A DNA stretch of 64,000 bases from Nitzschia sp. DOCU1 (Eukaryota > Bacillariophyta > Bacillariophyceae > Bacillariales > Bacillariaceae), in NCBI GenBank assembly GCA_951394045.1, contig OX595988.1:3115352-3179351 (forward strand), written 5' to 3'. Below, in pieces: positions 31,219 to 42,094 of this stretch; the first letter of the stretch is position 1; every line of letters starts with the position of its first letter. The notes beneath the pieces were generated by a model, which did no database searches, was not told the origin of the DNA, and worked only from the letters and a program-made list of their open reading frames with translations. A program made the translations under genes and the position numbers.

Positions 31219-31665
31219 CTAGTAACCAAGCAGCCAAAATGAAGAAAGCCTCAACACAATGACCAAGAGTGGGTCACAGCAGCGGTTGCCCAATGCGAAC
31301 AAGCACAAAAACAGCCAATAAAGGCGGTGCATCATCGTCGGCGACGGACCAAGAAAGATCTCGTCAAAAGGCCCGGCGGGTCGACACACGCGCGCGTGGG
31401 AGCGGGTAACGCACAGACACTGGGAGTGCGAACGCCAAGATCCTTCGCCTTGCATGCGCGCGCCGGGTGTTCAAAACGGCGCGGCATGCTCGCGTCAGTC
31501 GTGCCGAACTCAAGTCGTAGTCATTCGACCCTCTCTTTCTCGACACGATCATTGGCAGTCCTATCCCATCGTTTCTCGTTGTTGTTGCCATCATCACATC
31601 GTTAACTTGATGGAAAGCGATTCCCGGACAAGAAGAGGAGGATGCAGTTGCAGTGTATAAGTTCG
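31219..31665. other. Divergent promoter region, MIC60 and PI-PLC-like gene
   Basis: About 450 bases with CG-rich alternating pieces (acgcgcgcgtg near 31388 and gcatgcgcgcgcc near 31453). Short frames only. Confidence 0.5.
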
Positions 31666-33006
31666 ATGAGACTTTTCGCGAAGCGTTTGGTGAAGAAATC
31701 ATCATCCTTTCTCCTTTGCTTTGTCATTGTTCTTTCCTACACCCATGCCTTCCACCACAACTCTTGTACTCGAGCCCGGGCTGCTCAATTCTCGTTTCCG
31801 GATTGCTATTTGCCTTCCATGAATCCGGATTTGTTGTTGTCCGAGGCAAGTTTCCTCATGAGTCACGATGCTGCCACTGGCTATTTGCCCAACAACAAGG
31901 GCGCTTCAGGAGCCACCAATTTATATGCCAAGAATCAAATCGGCAGTGTCTATCAACAGCTGGATGATGGCGCTCGTGCCTTGGATATTCGACCAAAACT
32001 TTTGGCAAATGGCACAGTGATTTGTCAACATGGGGTCATCAATATTCCCGTATCACTCCAAGCGCTAGTCCAAGATGCGATCCGATGGGCCCAAGACAAC
32101 CCCGACGAATTAGTGTTAATTCTGCACACGAATCTCGCCTACGAATCCTCCTCATCCACCATAAGTGCCGACACGGCAATCAGTGCCTTGTCACAGATCT
32201 ATAACGATGTGGGTGTCACCTATGTGGCGTGTGAAGATATTTATGGCTTGACTGTGGCGGAAACAATGGAACTGGCGCAACTGTCCGGCGGGACCGGCTA
32301 TCTGCTGGCGCTCGATCGACATGACGCTTATGCATCGTCATGTGCCAAATCGAATTATATTTCCAATCAAATCGTCACATGCTATCCTTCGAACAATCAA
32401 ACAAAACCATGTACCAAACCCAACAGCCCCGTACTACAAGACTTGAAGTTGTATGTTCTAGCGAGTGCCAACAATGAGGCCACTGATAGTTCGTATCAAT
32501 TGGGACCACCCGCGTCTTTGGATTATTATCCTCTCAATGAAATTCAAGCACTCTGGCAAGTGGATACACATGCCGCGGCGGTAGGTGTCGCACATGTTTC
32601 TTCGTTGCTAGACGATAATACCAAGTCCCACCTCAATGCACACGTGGTGGATTGGGTATACCAAGGCGAATTCTCGTCCATTTCCCTCTTGATGGTGGAT
32701 CATGTGCAATTGAATGGGAATGTCATCTTGTCGGTACTTCGGAATACGTGTGGTCAAAGTCAGCTTCAAGATACTTGTGGAATGGCATTGGCCAAACCCA
32801 AACTCTATCAAAAGCACATGTCGACACTTTCCTTTTTTGTGACCTTGGGGGTATATGTGGCGTTTGGGATTTGGCTAGCGTGTATGCTCCGACATTATCG
32901 AAAATACTACGATCATGATCAAGAAGTCGCTCGCATAAAACAAGAACTTGCTGTTTTGGATTGTCAACCATGCGGTGCTGGCGTCATGGCGGGGGAATTT
33001 GCTTGA
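31666..33006 (+). CDS. PI-PLC X-domain protein (PLC-like phosphodiesterase), membrane-anchored
   Basis: A protein of 446 residues from the Met at 31666 (the frame has a Met eight codons earlier). A basic start and a hydrophobic core (SFLLCFVIVLSY) form a signal peptide ending THAF. The X-domain signatures are visible: SHDAATG (first catalytic His, residue 75 of the long frame), ALDIRP with the conserved Asp at 115, and CQHG (second His at 130), then LVLILHTNL. Only the X half is present, as in PLCXD-like and bacterial PI-PLCs, so it should act without calcium. Near the C-terminus a membrane helix (core FVTLGVYVAFGIWLACML) precedes a cytosolic tail, predicting a lumenal or extracellular catalytic domain. 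The Ala-Phe junction could alternatively signal plastid entry. Substrate (phosphoinositide, GPI or other) is unknown. Confidence 0.82.
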   Translation: MRLFAKRLVKKSSSFLLCFVIVLSYTHAFHHNSCTRARAAQFSFPDCYLPSMNPDLLLSEASFLMSHDAATGYLPNNKGASGATNLYAKNQIGSVYQQLDDGARALDIRPKLLANGTVICQHGVINIPVSLQALVQDAIRWAQDNPDELVLILHTNLAYESSSSTISADTAISALSQIYNDVGVTYVACEDIYGLTVAETMELAQLSGGTGYLLALDRHDAYASSCAKSNYISNQIVTCYPSNNQTKPCTKPNSPVLQDLKLYVLASANNEATDSSYQLGPPASLDYYPLNEIQALWQVDTHAAAVGVAHVSSLLDDNTKSHLNAHVVDWVYQGEFSSISLLMVDHVQLNGNVILSVLRNTCGQSQLQDTCGMALAKPKLYQKHMSTLSFFVTLGVYVAFGIWLACMLRHYRKYYDHDQEVARIKQELAVLDCQPCGAGVMAGEFA

Positions 33007-33395
33007 ATGTAAGCAGCAGCGAAGAGTGGTAGTAGTACTAGTCCCAGACTGCAACTTCTACTAGTAGCTAGAGGTTTCCAGAATTCCACCTACTGCAAGC
33101 TTCGTCTTTGGTTACGGTGCAAAATGTCCCAGCAGGCACAACGCCCAGAGAACTTTTTCGGAGACGAAGAAGCTTGAGATTGAAGATTGGAACGGGTGAC
33201 CAAGGAACCAAAGACTTTAACAGTAGTCAGGCGTTTCGCAATCATTGTCGTGTATTCTAGTAAGAGTCAATAGAGCTATCTGAATCGAATCTATAAGCTG
33301 GGTTGAAGCCTACCGGTAGGGGGCGATCGCAATCTACAAACATGGTAGTATCCTTTGCTTCAATTTTATACATTTGTTCTATGTACAATATTCGT
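33007..33395. other. Convergent spacer
   Basis: About 390 bases with a TACCGGTA palindrome (33311-33318) and GTAGTAG/CTACTAG triplets near 33030-33065. No gene seen. Confidence 0.5.
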
Positions 33396-34514
33396 TTACG
33401 GCAAGTAACCCGTCTTACGAATCTCCCAGACAAAGGCGAGCTTGTTGAGCAAATCGACACGTGGGTACGTCATGTTGCTAGCTTGTCCAGTGACCAACAG
33501 TTTGTACTGTCTTCGCTGACATTTTACCCATATGGCTAACTTGGGGTTTGGTGGGTAAGTTGACGGAACGTTGGCATGTCCCTGGACTCTCACAAACTTT
33601 TGCAGTTCCTTGTAGCGTTCGTCCCACAGCTTTGTATGAGAATCCCACACAAATCCAAGGTTCTCAAGAGCTGAAATGCGTTCTTCCGTCATGGTGGACG
33701 GCTTGTTCTCTTGATACAACTTATATTGATATCGTTGGCGCTTTGCCCATCTCGCTAGAGTGGGGTTCACAGAATAACCGTGGGGAACCTGGCAATGCCC
33801 GTGGATCTGCTTGTACTGCACAAGTTCGTCGAACTTGGTGTGCCACTTCTCGGCTTGGTAGATTCGCAACTTCACACCAGAGCATTCATCAAAGTCATCA
33901 GAAGCCACCTTTTGTCGCTTAACTGGTGCTACTGCAACCTCCTTCTCTTCTGTTGCACTCTCATCAGAGACTACCCGGCGCTTTGGCTTGGGGCAAGGGC
34001 GCAGGTGCTTGAAACTTGGTGGTGGAACGTCAACAAACGCACCGAAGGTGGCTGGTGCACGAAGATCCGCAGACAAAGCAGCGATCTCATCTGGTCGGAG
34101 ATCCTGGGTGATATCGTCGAGTTCGTCGAGAACCTCAGATAAGATATCTTCAGAAGGAATCGTCATAGGGATGATACTTTCGCCCCGATTAAGATTCCAC
34201 GAGCAAGACATCCGTTGGGGTGAGCTTTCGGCTGTACCTTGGCCGGAGCTAAAGTCAACCATACCGCAAGACATCACACTGCCGAGTGATTTTGGGTGCA
34301 TCATTTCGATCTTGGAAGAACGCATGGGGGCGTCAACATGCTCGTCGCCAAAGATGCTGTCGATATCACAAATTGGTGCGAGCGGGTCTTCAATGCAGTT
34401 AATGTCTTCCGCAAGCTGGCCCTGACTGCTCATGCTCCCAATTGGAAACAGGATAAACTCTTCATTGTCAAACATTGTCCCTGGTTTTTTGTGGTAATCA
34501 AATAAAATGAGCAA
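33396..34514 (-). CDS. Helicase-associated (HA) domain protein, two HA repeats
   Basis: A 372-residue protein. The first half is acidic and Ser/Pro-rich and looks disordered, with a basic stretch PKPKRR near 185 that may be a nuclear signal. Two tandem HA domains close it: the first about 218-290 (WHTKFDELVQYKQIHGHC ... LARWAKRQRYQYKL ... LENLGFVWD), the second about 293-365 with the same pattern (WDERYKELQKF ... LAIWVKCQRRQYKL ... LNKLAFVWE). The H-G-H/N-x-x-V-P core and the W-x-x-x-Q-R signature are clear in both. HA repeats occur on some bacterial helicases, but in diatoms they form many stand-alone proteins, thought to bind nucleic acid. No helicase motor is present. Intronless. Confidence 0.88.
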   Translation of the reverse strand: MLILFDYHKKPGTMFDNEEFILFPIGSMSSQGQLAEDINCIEDPLAPICDIDSIFGDEHVDAPMRSSKIEMMHPKSLGSVMSCGMVDFSSGQGTAESSPQRMSCSWNLNRGESIIPMTIPSEDILSEVLDELDDITQDLRPDEIAALSADLRAPATFGAFVDVPPPSFKHLRPCPKPKRRVVSDESATEEKEVAVAPVKRQKVASDDFDECSGVKLRIYQAEKWHTKFDELVQYKQIHGHCQVPHGYSVNPTLARWAKRQRYQYKLYQENKPSTMTEERISALENLGFVWDSHTKLWDERYKELQKFVRVQGHANVPSTYPPNPKLAIWVKCQRRQYKLLVTGQASNMTYPRVDLLNKLAFVWEIRKTGYLP

Positions 34515-35834
34515 CCCTCGAGGCGGATAACTTCACTTTTCAATGAAACCAAGCGTGGGGATCTTGCGGGGCGGAGAACGCGGCGCCATATGCTTCCTTG
34601 CCTCCTCGGGGTGGTATTTTTTAGTCGTTGTTGTTGCTGCTACTACACTGCCTCAGATTAAGTGCCGGAGGAGATGGAAACACCCCAAACGGGGGTTCAC
34701 CCTCACAATAGGATCCACCTTGAAGACGCCGCCTACGTTCGGAAGAAAAAAGATTGACGTTAATTGCCGTTCGTGCAACAGGTCGGAACAGTTCGGGAAC
34801 AAAATGTCTGAGTTCTATACCCTTATCTATACATCGAGGAAAAAGGATGCCTAATCTACGTACCGGGTAGTTGCCCCATTGTAATGAGAATTACATGTTA
34901 AATGTTCTTGAATAGGGTCCTGGGCGATCTTTCTCATTTTCTCGACAAACTGGTGAGATTATTTATGGAGCAAATGTCACCGTCTGTCACAAATACTTAA
35001 TGTCCTCATCATTTCCCCTGTCCCCGGTAGCTTCACAAAAATTGGGCATATAACTTTGGTGCTACCCCAGAGTTCTATTTCTTCTGCACTCAAACGAAAA
35101 TGCCAGTTGATAAAAATAGCCGATTCTAGCCACGTGCCGTGGAATTCTACCTTCAATAAGAAAGCCGATAAAAGAGAATCTAGTCCGCCTTCTCTATATT
35201 CTTTACGAGTACAGTAGAATAAGGCACGAAAGCGACGCTGTATTCACCATCATCTTTAAATGATTGTCTGGGGCATTAAATCTTACACTTAACATGAGGC
35301 GATTTTGTTCGGTAGGATAAAGTTCGCTTCAGACACCGATCCTCTCTATGATGATTCATTCCATCATGCGAAATATCAACGCACAGATGTTAGCGGGATC
35401 GTAGTAGTAGAGGTAACTGTGTTACGTAGTATCAAACATACCGTGGCACCATCGAAACACCCAAAAGACATGAAATAAGGCAGCAAAAGGCTTCACCATG
35501 AAACTGTGCAAAGTTCCTACCTTGTCCAACAATACTAATAGTGTACGCTCGCGGATATCCTAATGGCGTTAGCTTATCGCGTTGCCCTGGGTTTTTATTG
35601 CAGCTAGTTTCCAAAACTAGCCAGAACCAGACAATTTTCTTTGAAATCCCATGATTTATTATTAAAGTTCCCACGGAAATCTGCCTTGGAGGTCATGTGC
35701 GTCCAGGAAAGTAATATTTCATCTAATCGGACGCTGCTACCACTGTATCCATGCCGCCGAGACCAAAGGAGCGACGTCTCATGTGGAGAGTTCCTCGGAA
35801 GTGCTCCATGCAACGGCTACATGCTATGTGAGCG
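34515..35834. other. Long spacer between two HA-domain genes
   Basis: About 1.3 kb without a convincing coding frame, AT-richer than its neighbours. It holds one TACCGGGTA (34861) and several short A/T runs. The last exon of the next gene ends at 35835. Confidence 0.5.
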
Positions 35835-38332
35835 CTACTTTGGCCTCTGTTGCACGTTCCACACAAAGCTAATCGAATCGAGCATCGCAAGCCGTTTCGT
35901 ATCCAACGGAGAGCTCCTGCCTGCCTTGAGGAGTCTGTAGTGATGTCGCTGCGGAACGAAGAGGGATGGTTAGTTGAATGCTTGCAAGTTCTCGTTCACG
36001 AAGGCGCAGTTCTTACTTGGCGTTTTGCCCACTGAGCAAGTTTGGGATTCTTTTTGTAATAAGTCGGAATATATCCATGACCTTCACGTCTGACGAACTC
36101 AAGTGCATATTCATAGTGCTCCTGCCATCTTTCATCCTGTTTGGCTGTGAATGACTTTCTCCGAGGCTTGGCGGGCAATTTGTTATCGTCGGGCGACGGT
36201 GTCATTGGCTTCAACTTCTTTGGGGGAGATTCCGCAAGATCCTCCTTGCGCTTACGAGCTCCAACGTCCTCAAGAAGCTGCTTCTTGGTTTCTGTCTCAG
36301 GATTAGATTCCGCCACCCTAGGCTTGCTCGAGAAAGAATCACCCTCACGACTGGACTCGTTCGGGGGAACATTGGATGGACTTGGTCCCGGCGTGAGATT
36401 GAAGGCAGCGCTAACGTCGGTAGAAGCAACACTCACGCGCTTTGGAGCCCGGGTGTGCTCCAGTGGCTTGGGGAACTCGTCACAGTGATGGATAGGATAG
36501 AAACCGTAGCCATCCACATGCTCTTCCTGACGAGTTTCATCGTCCCAGAAATTATGCTGGTGGGTGGGTCTCGTTTGGGGACCAAAAACTGGATCCGCTT
36601 CAAAGCTGCGTCCATTGCTCTCCGTTCTAGGTGGAAAGAAAGAAAAGTTGTCCTGAGTAATGCTTGGGTCGAACTTTGTGATAGTTGGGAGGCTGTCACA
36701 GCCTCTGGGGGCGCCTTGGGATGCAGATGGCACGCTTGGGATACACGAACAAGGAGGAAAACGAGGAACGACCATGGGACCATCAGAAGAGTTGTGCCCA
36801 AAGATGCATTGTTCTGGGGCGCCAGATGGCATTTGATGATCGACCATAGGATTCTCCTCGTGGTCTGCAAGCAACGATGCATGAACGCGGTCGGCAAGAC
36901 CGTACGGTACATGATCCTCGTAAGGATAGAAGGGCGGGCCAGGATCCGGAGACACCCGAACCATCGCGTTGATGCGCTGAGACGGGCCTGCCGCCCCCGA
37001 GAACACAAATTCCATTTTATCGGCCGGGTCATCCCCATTAGCTTTGTCTCCGATATCGGGAACCTTGAAGGCCGAACTGGAGTCAAAGCCGAGAAGTGTC
37101 TTGTATAGGTCGTCACTGCTGGCCCGAGTTAAGTCAATGGGGGCATAATCGTCGCAGACATCCTGCTCAATCGTCTCGACAGAGGAAGAGACTGGGCTCT
37201 GATCGGGGGATGAGCAAGGGTCGCCAACGACTGGCGTCGCCGTACCGCCACTCTCTGTCGAGCGTCGTTTCGACGACTGAGGGGCAGGATTAGAATCATT
37301 CGATGCACGGCCTGGAGGAAGCGGGGACGGCGACTTCGCTACCTCCACACTCGTCCACTTTGGATGCTCAACAGTGGGTATTGCGCCAAATAATCTTCCG
37401 GGTCGACTCCAGGCTCCTGTCTCTGTAAATGCACCTGTGGAGAAAAGGGTCGCATTGGCAATGGCTTCAGAGTACCTCGCATGGCGTGGGAACGCCATAC
37501 CCGAAGGCAACGGCGGGCCTGACATCAGTGGTATCGCAGGGAGCATCCCAGGCTTGTTCAGAATGCACTCCTTGTACTTTTTGTCAAGATAGGCATCGAC
37601 AAGACTGTTGTAGACGCTCTCATGTTCGAGCATGCTGTAGTTCGGAGCTTCACGGTGATCAGCCAACTCAGTTGCCAACTTTACAAAAGGCCTAGTGCTT
37701 GCTGCCATGTCGGTGAATTCGGGCATTGCCAACTTCTTCTTTGGCTTTGCGCTGGAAGGTGGCGACGTCACGGGAGAAACAAGTCGTTTCGTCAACTTCT
37801 TGGGGGAAGCAGAATGAGGTCGGCGCGAGACAACCTTCTTTCGAGGTCGTCGGACAACAGTCTTCTTCTTGGGCGCAGGAGACTCAGCCTTGTTCGATTT
37901 AACTGGAGACTTTGTCTTCTCCTTGGAAGCTCGTTTCAGAATAGTTCGAGTGCGTTTGGCATCATTCTCAACTGCGACAACAGTGGGAGGCTTCTCAACG
38001 GTGGTAGAAGTTACATTCTCAACATCGAGATGTCCTGGGGCAGCCTCTTTCTTTGCATCGAATTGCACGATTCGCTTCTTATCCTTCTCAATAACTTGGC
38101 ATGGGGTACCGAGTTTATCGTTGATGGCTGCAACTGGTGGTTCTGAAGTGGTCAACAATGACTGAGAAGCGGAAGGATCTTTGCCTGGTGTTACTGCAAC
38201 AAGGACTGCGACGGCGGGTTCGCGGACGGTGCTGCCGCTGGGGTTTTCAATGATCATGTTATTCATGGTTACGCTGGGAGCTGAAGCCGCTCCGTTCACC
38301 AGAGAGGAAGATGAAGTCGAGGTGCTTCCCAT
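35835..38332 (-). CDS. Large disordered protein with C-terminal HA domain, two exons
   Basis: Exon 1 (38332-36017) stops abruptly in the middle of an HA domain (LAQWAKRQ). A GTAAGA donor, a 68-base intron and a TTCCGCAG acceptor lead to exon 2 (35948-35835), which adds RHHYRLLKAG and MLDSISFVWN and so completes the domain; the product has 809 residues. Residues 1-700 are low complexity: Ser/Pro/Thr-rich, with a strongly basic region about 130-205 containing KKTVVRRPRKKVVSRR, a likely nuclear or chromatin-binding segment. The single HA domain (about 727-803) matches those of the preceding gene. Likely a nuclear DNA- or RNA-binding regulator; the specific role is unknown. Confidence 0.85.
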
Positions 38333-38848
38333 GGGGCAATGATATTTTCAAGCAGTGGGATTGCGTTTTGGCTAAAGCTGGATTTGTGAGACGAAGGGGA
38401 TTACTCGGTTCTCTTCCCGGTGAGCTGTTTCTTCAGCCACCGCAGCCAGCTGCCGAAGCAAATCTTCAACCTCTATTAAAAATCCGACTACGTCCCGGTA
38501 TCTTTTCGGGAATTTGGTAGGTAGGCTCGGCTTTGGCCGGAGGGATCGGAGTCGGAAGAAGATGCCAATACGAACGTAGATAAGAACAATGGCGAAAAGA
38601 GAGGAAGAAATGTCGGAAAAAGTCCTTCTCTAATTAAAAAAACCGCAATAGAATGACGTTGGCGAAAGCACATGCCAGCGATGGGATGGGGTGTCTTCTG
38701 CGTATGGCGAAGAGGTGTCTGGCGCAACGATCGACGACGCTTGGTAGAAGATTGCGCAGGGTAAATTGCGCTGGTGTCTTGACCGTGAATTGTTCAGCGC
38801 ACGAATACAACAGGAAGCCAAGACCGTATTACGCAAAAAGAAGTAAGA
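38333..38848. other. Divergent promoter region
   Basis: About 515 bases between two divergent starts. Short shadow frames only; no repeat or strong motif noted. Confidence 0.5.
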
Positions 38849-41224
38849 ATGTCTCGACAAACTGCTAAGAAGACGGTGGCTAAGAAGGCATCGGCACAGT
38901 TCGTGGCGGAAGATTTCTTTGCTGAAATGAAGGAGTTAGGAATTGGGGAGGGAGGAGGTAGTAGCATGAACGCCGGCGCAGCTGCAATGGATGGCGCAGG
39001 AGAAATCGATAGGAACGAAAGACGCGCAAAAAAGCTCTTGGCGGAAGCCATTGAAGTTTACAATTCGCAACTCAGCGTGAGTGCTTTTGACCATGGAGCT
39101 GCAAACATGTACCCTATGTTTTTCAATGACATTAGGCAGGCGCGCAGCCAAGACTTTCAGGACTATGCCAAGTTTCCGAGTTGGAACGATGATGAACGTG
39201 GGAATCTAGCTGGCGTGCAGAAAATGAATATCTGGGGTTTGGATTGCCTTGGTGCGGAGGAAGAAGTGGAAGCGTTTGGGTCGAAAGAAATGACTCGTGC
39301 AGCAAAGATATGGATGAGTAAGTAGAAAAGGTTGGAATTGAAAAAGCAGAAGTGGAACTAACACATCTAAAGTCTTTGTTCTAGAAAATAAGGACGGTGA
39401 ACCTTGCGAGGTGATATACCATGGGCTTCAGGGTTTGATTGCAGAACAGTTATCGAACGTGGATGTATCGATGAAAGGCGTTTTTGAATCTGGTTACAAG
39501 CTGAATGGAGAATTGTTTCCTGGAGGGTGGGATGATTTTATTTTAGAAGGGGATCTGGATGAAAACAAGGATTCTCATGGAGCACGCACGTTGCTGTTGC
39601 TTCTGTATGTGTCGTTGTGTAATATTAATTCTAAAGGAGTCAAGACCGAAGTGTAAGTGATAATGGAAGAAAGAATGTGCAGGCAACAGGAATGTATTCT
39701 AACCCGCCCATTGTGCAACAGTCGCGAATTGTTTAGGTATTTAGTCAGCAAGCAAGAAAGAACTTTGCTGCGCCATTTCGGATGGATTCTACTGGGCAAT
39801 CTGCAGTCTGCGGGTGATCTTACTAGATTGTGCAGCTTGTGCGACCATTCGAAGGAGACGATGCTGAACGATATTTTCTTTGCGAAGAAAACGCCAGCAA
39901 ACGCCGGGAGGATTTCCGCTGCTCCTCCGGAGAGAAATTGCAGGGCCCTACAGACGTTGTCTGTCCTGATGATCCACAAGCTCATCATACCACAGATTAA
40001 AGTGGTTGAGCAGAATTTGCAGGCAAATGGAGTCGATCAGAGAAAAATTGCCGTTGTGTCTGCCTATAGGGTGTGGAAGAAAATTATGCCGCCCGATCCA
40101 ACGATGGGCTATATGTTGGGTTATTCGAATGCGGTGAGAAATTGGATGAAGGAGCTTGATGGTGGGCAACTTCGCCGTTCGGATAGGAAACCGGCGCCTG
40201 TTTCAGTTGCGCAAATCAAGCCAACACCCAAAGCTGCGCAAGCGAAGCCAGCACCGAAACCAGCGCAACTCAAGTCAACAATTAAACCTGCAAAAGCTGT
40301 GCAAATGAAGCCAGCACCGAAACCAGTGCAACTTTCCAAAGCCAAGACGGGAGGTGGAAGACATATCGGACCTACACAGGCGGAGCGCATCATGTTTTTG
40401 GAGCAAAAGGTGAAAGAGATGCAGAAGAGTCAAAAGGATCTTCTTGCATTGACAAAGCCGATGGCTCAGTTGATGTTGTTGCCCGGAACGAAAGTTTTCC
40501 CTGAAGGTCATGTTGAGGAAGCAAGAGACCTCGAAAGGGCGATCACTGAAAACTTCAAAATCCTTCAATGCCTAGGTGGTCCGCGAGACGATTCGACAGA
40601 TAGTAGCACCACGGAGGATAGCAGCACGGATGATGAGACGTTCACAGATGCCAGGCATGGGGGTGGGCGTGGGCGTGCAAAGTCAACGAAGGATCCCGAA
40701 CCAGGTAAGTCCAATTCGCTGTACATGCTACAAACGATGTGCTTCTGACACTTGCCTGTGAAGTGAGCCATAACTATAGTACCAGATTGGCCACGGGGAA
40801 GGAAGAGAAGGAAGATGAGGTTATTACCGTGGACGATGACAGTAGCCTTCCGACCAGGTTGGAGTCAGAGAGAGAAGCGCAAGACAATGATGATGTGAAA
40901 GAAGTGCAAGTTTCATTTTTTAGTCGTATTAAGGAAAAGTTAATTGGGAGCGCGGAGAAGGAGAGCAAAGCACGGAGCAGATTCATGGAGACTGATGGGA
41001 AAGGAGGCGAGGAAGAGGAAAATGAAGTGTTTGCAAACCAAGTCCAGGAAGAAGAGGAGATTGGAACAGGAGATAAGGACGAAGAGGAAGATGATGTTGG
41101 AAACCTCGCCAACCTTGCACAACAAAAGGAAGAGGAAGATGATAGTCAACGAAACAAGAATAAAAGAAAGCACAAGACGGACAAAAAGGGCAAGAAGCAC
41201 AAGAAAAAGAAGTTGGACCCGTAA
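38849..41224 (+). CDS. Unknown four-exon gene, modelled 726-residue protein, possibly element-associated
   Basis: Exons 38849-39317, 39385-39652, 39722-40704 and 40764-41224 (introns 67, 69, 59 bases) give one frame; the last acceptor (TGTGAAG) is the least certain. The protein begins with a basic Lys/Thr/Ala segment. A globular, conserved-looking region of about 330 residues follows (with IYHGLQGLIAEQL, FPGGWDDFI, GWILLGN and CSLCDHSK). Then come Pro/Lys/Ala repeats (PAPKPAQ-type, about 430-475), a coiled coil (AERIMFLEQKVKEMQKSQKD) and a long acidic-then-basic tail ending in poly-Lys. No family was recognised. Nearby transposon-derived sequence and a helicase fragment overlapping its stop codon suggest a mobile-element context, so it could be an element-encoded accessory protein or a captured host gene. 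Confidence 0.65.
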
Positions 41225-41267
41225 TTTGGTGTATGTGGTTATGTCAAGAGTGCTCACATTGGAATGA
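41217..41267 (+). pseudogene. Fragment of Pif1-type helicase motif VI
   Basis: In the frame one base off the preceding gene, 16 codons read TRNLVYVVMSRVLTLE and then a stop. The intact helicase at 43226-44455 reads TRNWAYVVLSRVRTL at its motif VI, and the DNA also matches in part (shared gtcaagagt). It is a remnant of a related helicase, ending at a new stop codon. Its first codons overlap the last codons of the unknown gene. Confidence 0.65.
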
Positions 41268-41380
41268 CCAGCCACGGATTTCATATGATAGGAGATAAAT
41301 AATCAGAATTAGCCGCCTTTACATATATTTTTGGGTTTTATTTTATTCTTACATTTCACACAATTGTACTCAGTGAGAGT

Positions 41381-42094
41381 CTAAAAGCCAAGGCTCTTAC
41401 CATAGTCACTAGGGTAGTTTCCCCTCCAAATGACAGCGGCCAAGTTGGGGTACTTGTTTCTAAAGTCACGGGTCCACTCAGATTCGTTGATGGCTTGTTT
41501 GAGAGCTACATCGATGGCATCATTATGCATGAACTGATCCATCGAGAAGGGCGGGGTAGCATCATAGTCTGTGCGGTCTTCCAGCACAATATTATCAGGG
41601 ACGAAGGCATGGAAACGACGATCATTGATCAATGCCTTGAGTCCTTCCATTCCTTGCTGACGCGTTTCAGGAGTGGACTCACCCTCGGTTGGCCAACGAA
41701 TAAAAATGTGGCGCATGTACTTGTTGCCCAAGTTCTTCATCTCGGCGTTGTTAGAGAATGGCGCACGACGCACCAAGGATGCAGTGAAGTTACACTTGTC
41801 AAATTCGTCACACTTAAGGTCACCATACTCGTCACGTATGTAGCGACTGATGTTGTGCGTAAAGCCATCATCGTCTTGCGACTTTTCGTACATGTAGATC
41901 TCGAACTCCAAAACAGCAGAGAAGTTGATGCAAACAATGCGCATGGGGGTCCTTTTCTTGGGAGAAGGAGGGGGTTTCCCAGATTTCGAAGGACTTGCAT
42001 ATTTGATGAAAGTTTGCTTCTTGGCCGGCATCTTGACATTTTCATCAGCCTCTTTTGCCGGCTTCTTGGCTGGGCTTTGATCTTTCTTTGACAT
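41381..42094 (-). CDS. Unknown basic-N-terminus protein, 237 residues
   Basis: An intronless frame. Residues 1-52 are Lys/Pro/Ser-rich (AKKPAKEAD, SPKKRTPM) like a nuclear or nucleic-acid-binding tail. The rest (about 53-237) looks globular: RIVCINFSAVLEFEIYMYE, then CDEFDKCNF, MRHIFIRWP, and a C-terminal helix with WTRDFRNKYPNLAAVIW. A 198-codon frame on the opposite strand is its shadow. No family was recognised. Its stop is about 155 bases from that of the four-exon unknown gene, so the two are convergent; both may belong to the same accessory block. Confidence 0.65.
   Translation of the reverse strand: MSKKDQSPAKKPAKEADENVKMPAKKQTFIKYASPSKSGKPPPSPKKRTPMRIVCINFSAVLEFEIYMYEKSQDDDGFTHNISRYIRDEYGDLKCDEFDKCNFTASLVRRAPFSNNAEMKNLGNKYMRHIFIRWPTEGESTPETRQQGMEGLKALINDRRFHAFVPDNIVLEDRTDYDATPPFSMDQFMHNDAIDVALKQAINESEWTRDFRNKYPNLAAVIWRGNYPSDYGKSLGF

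Noticed and set aside
36455..37108. Long overlapping frames on both strands inside the large HA-domain gene
   Set aside because: They overlay a continuous 772-codon exon whose completion across an intron restores a known domain; the other frames have no features.
41495..42091. 198-codon plus-strand ORF
   Set aside because: Mirror of the minus-strand unknown gene, which has the more protein-like composition and a basic tail.
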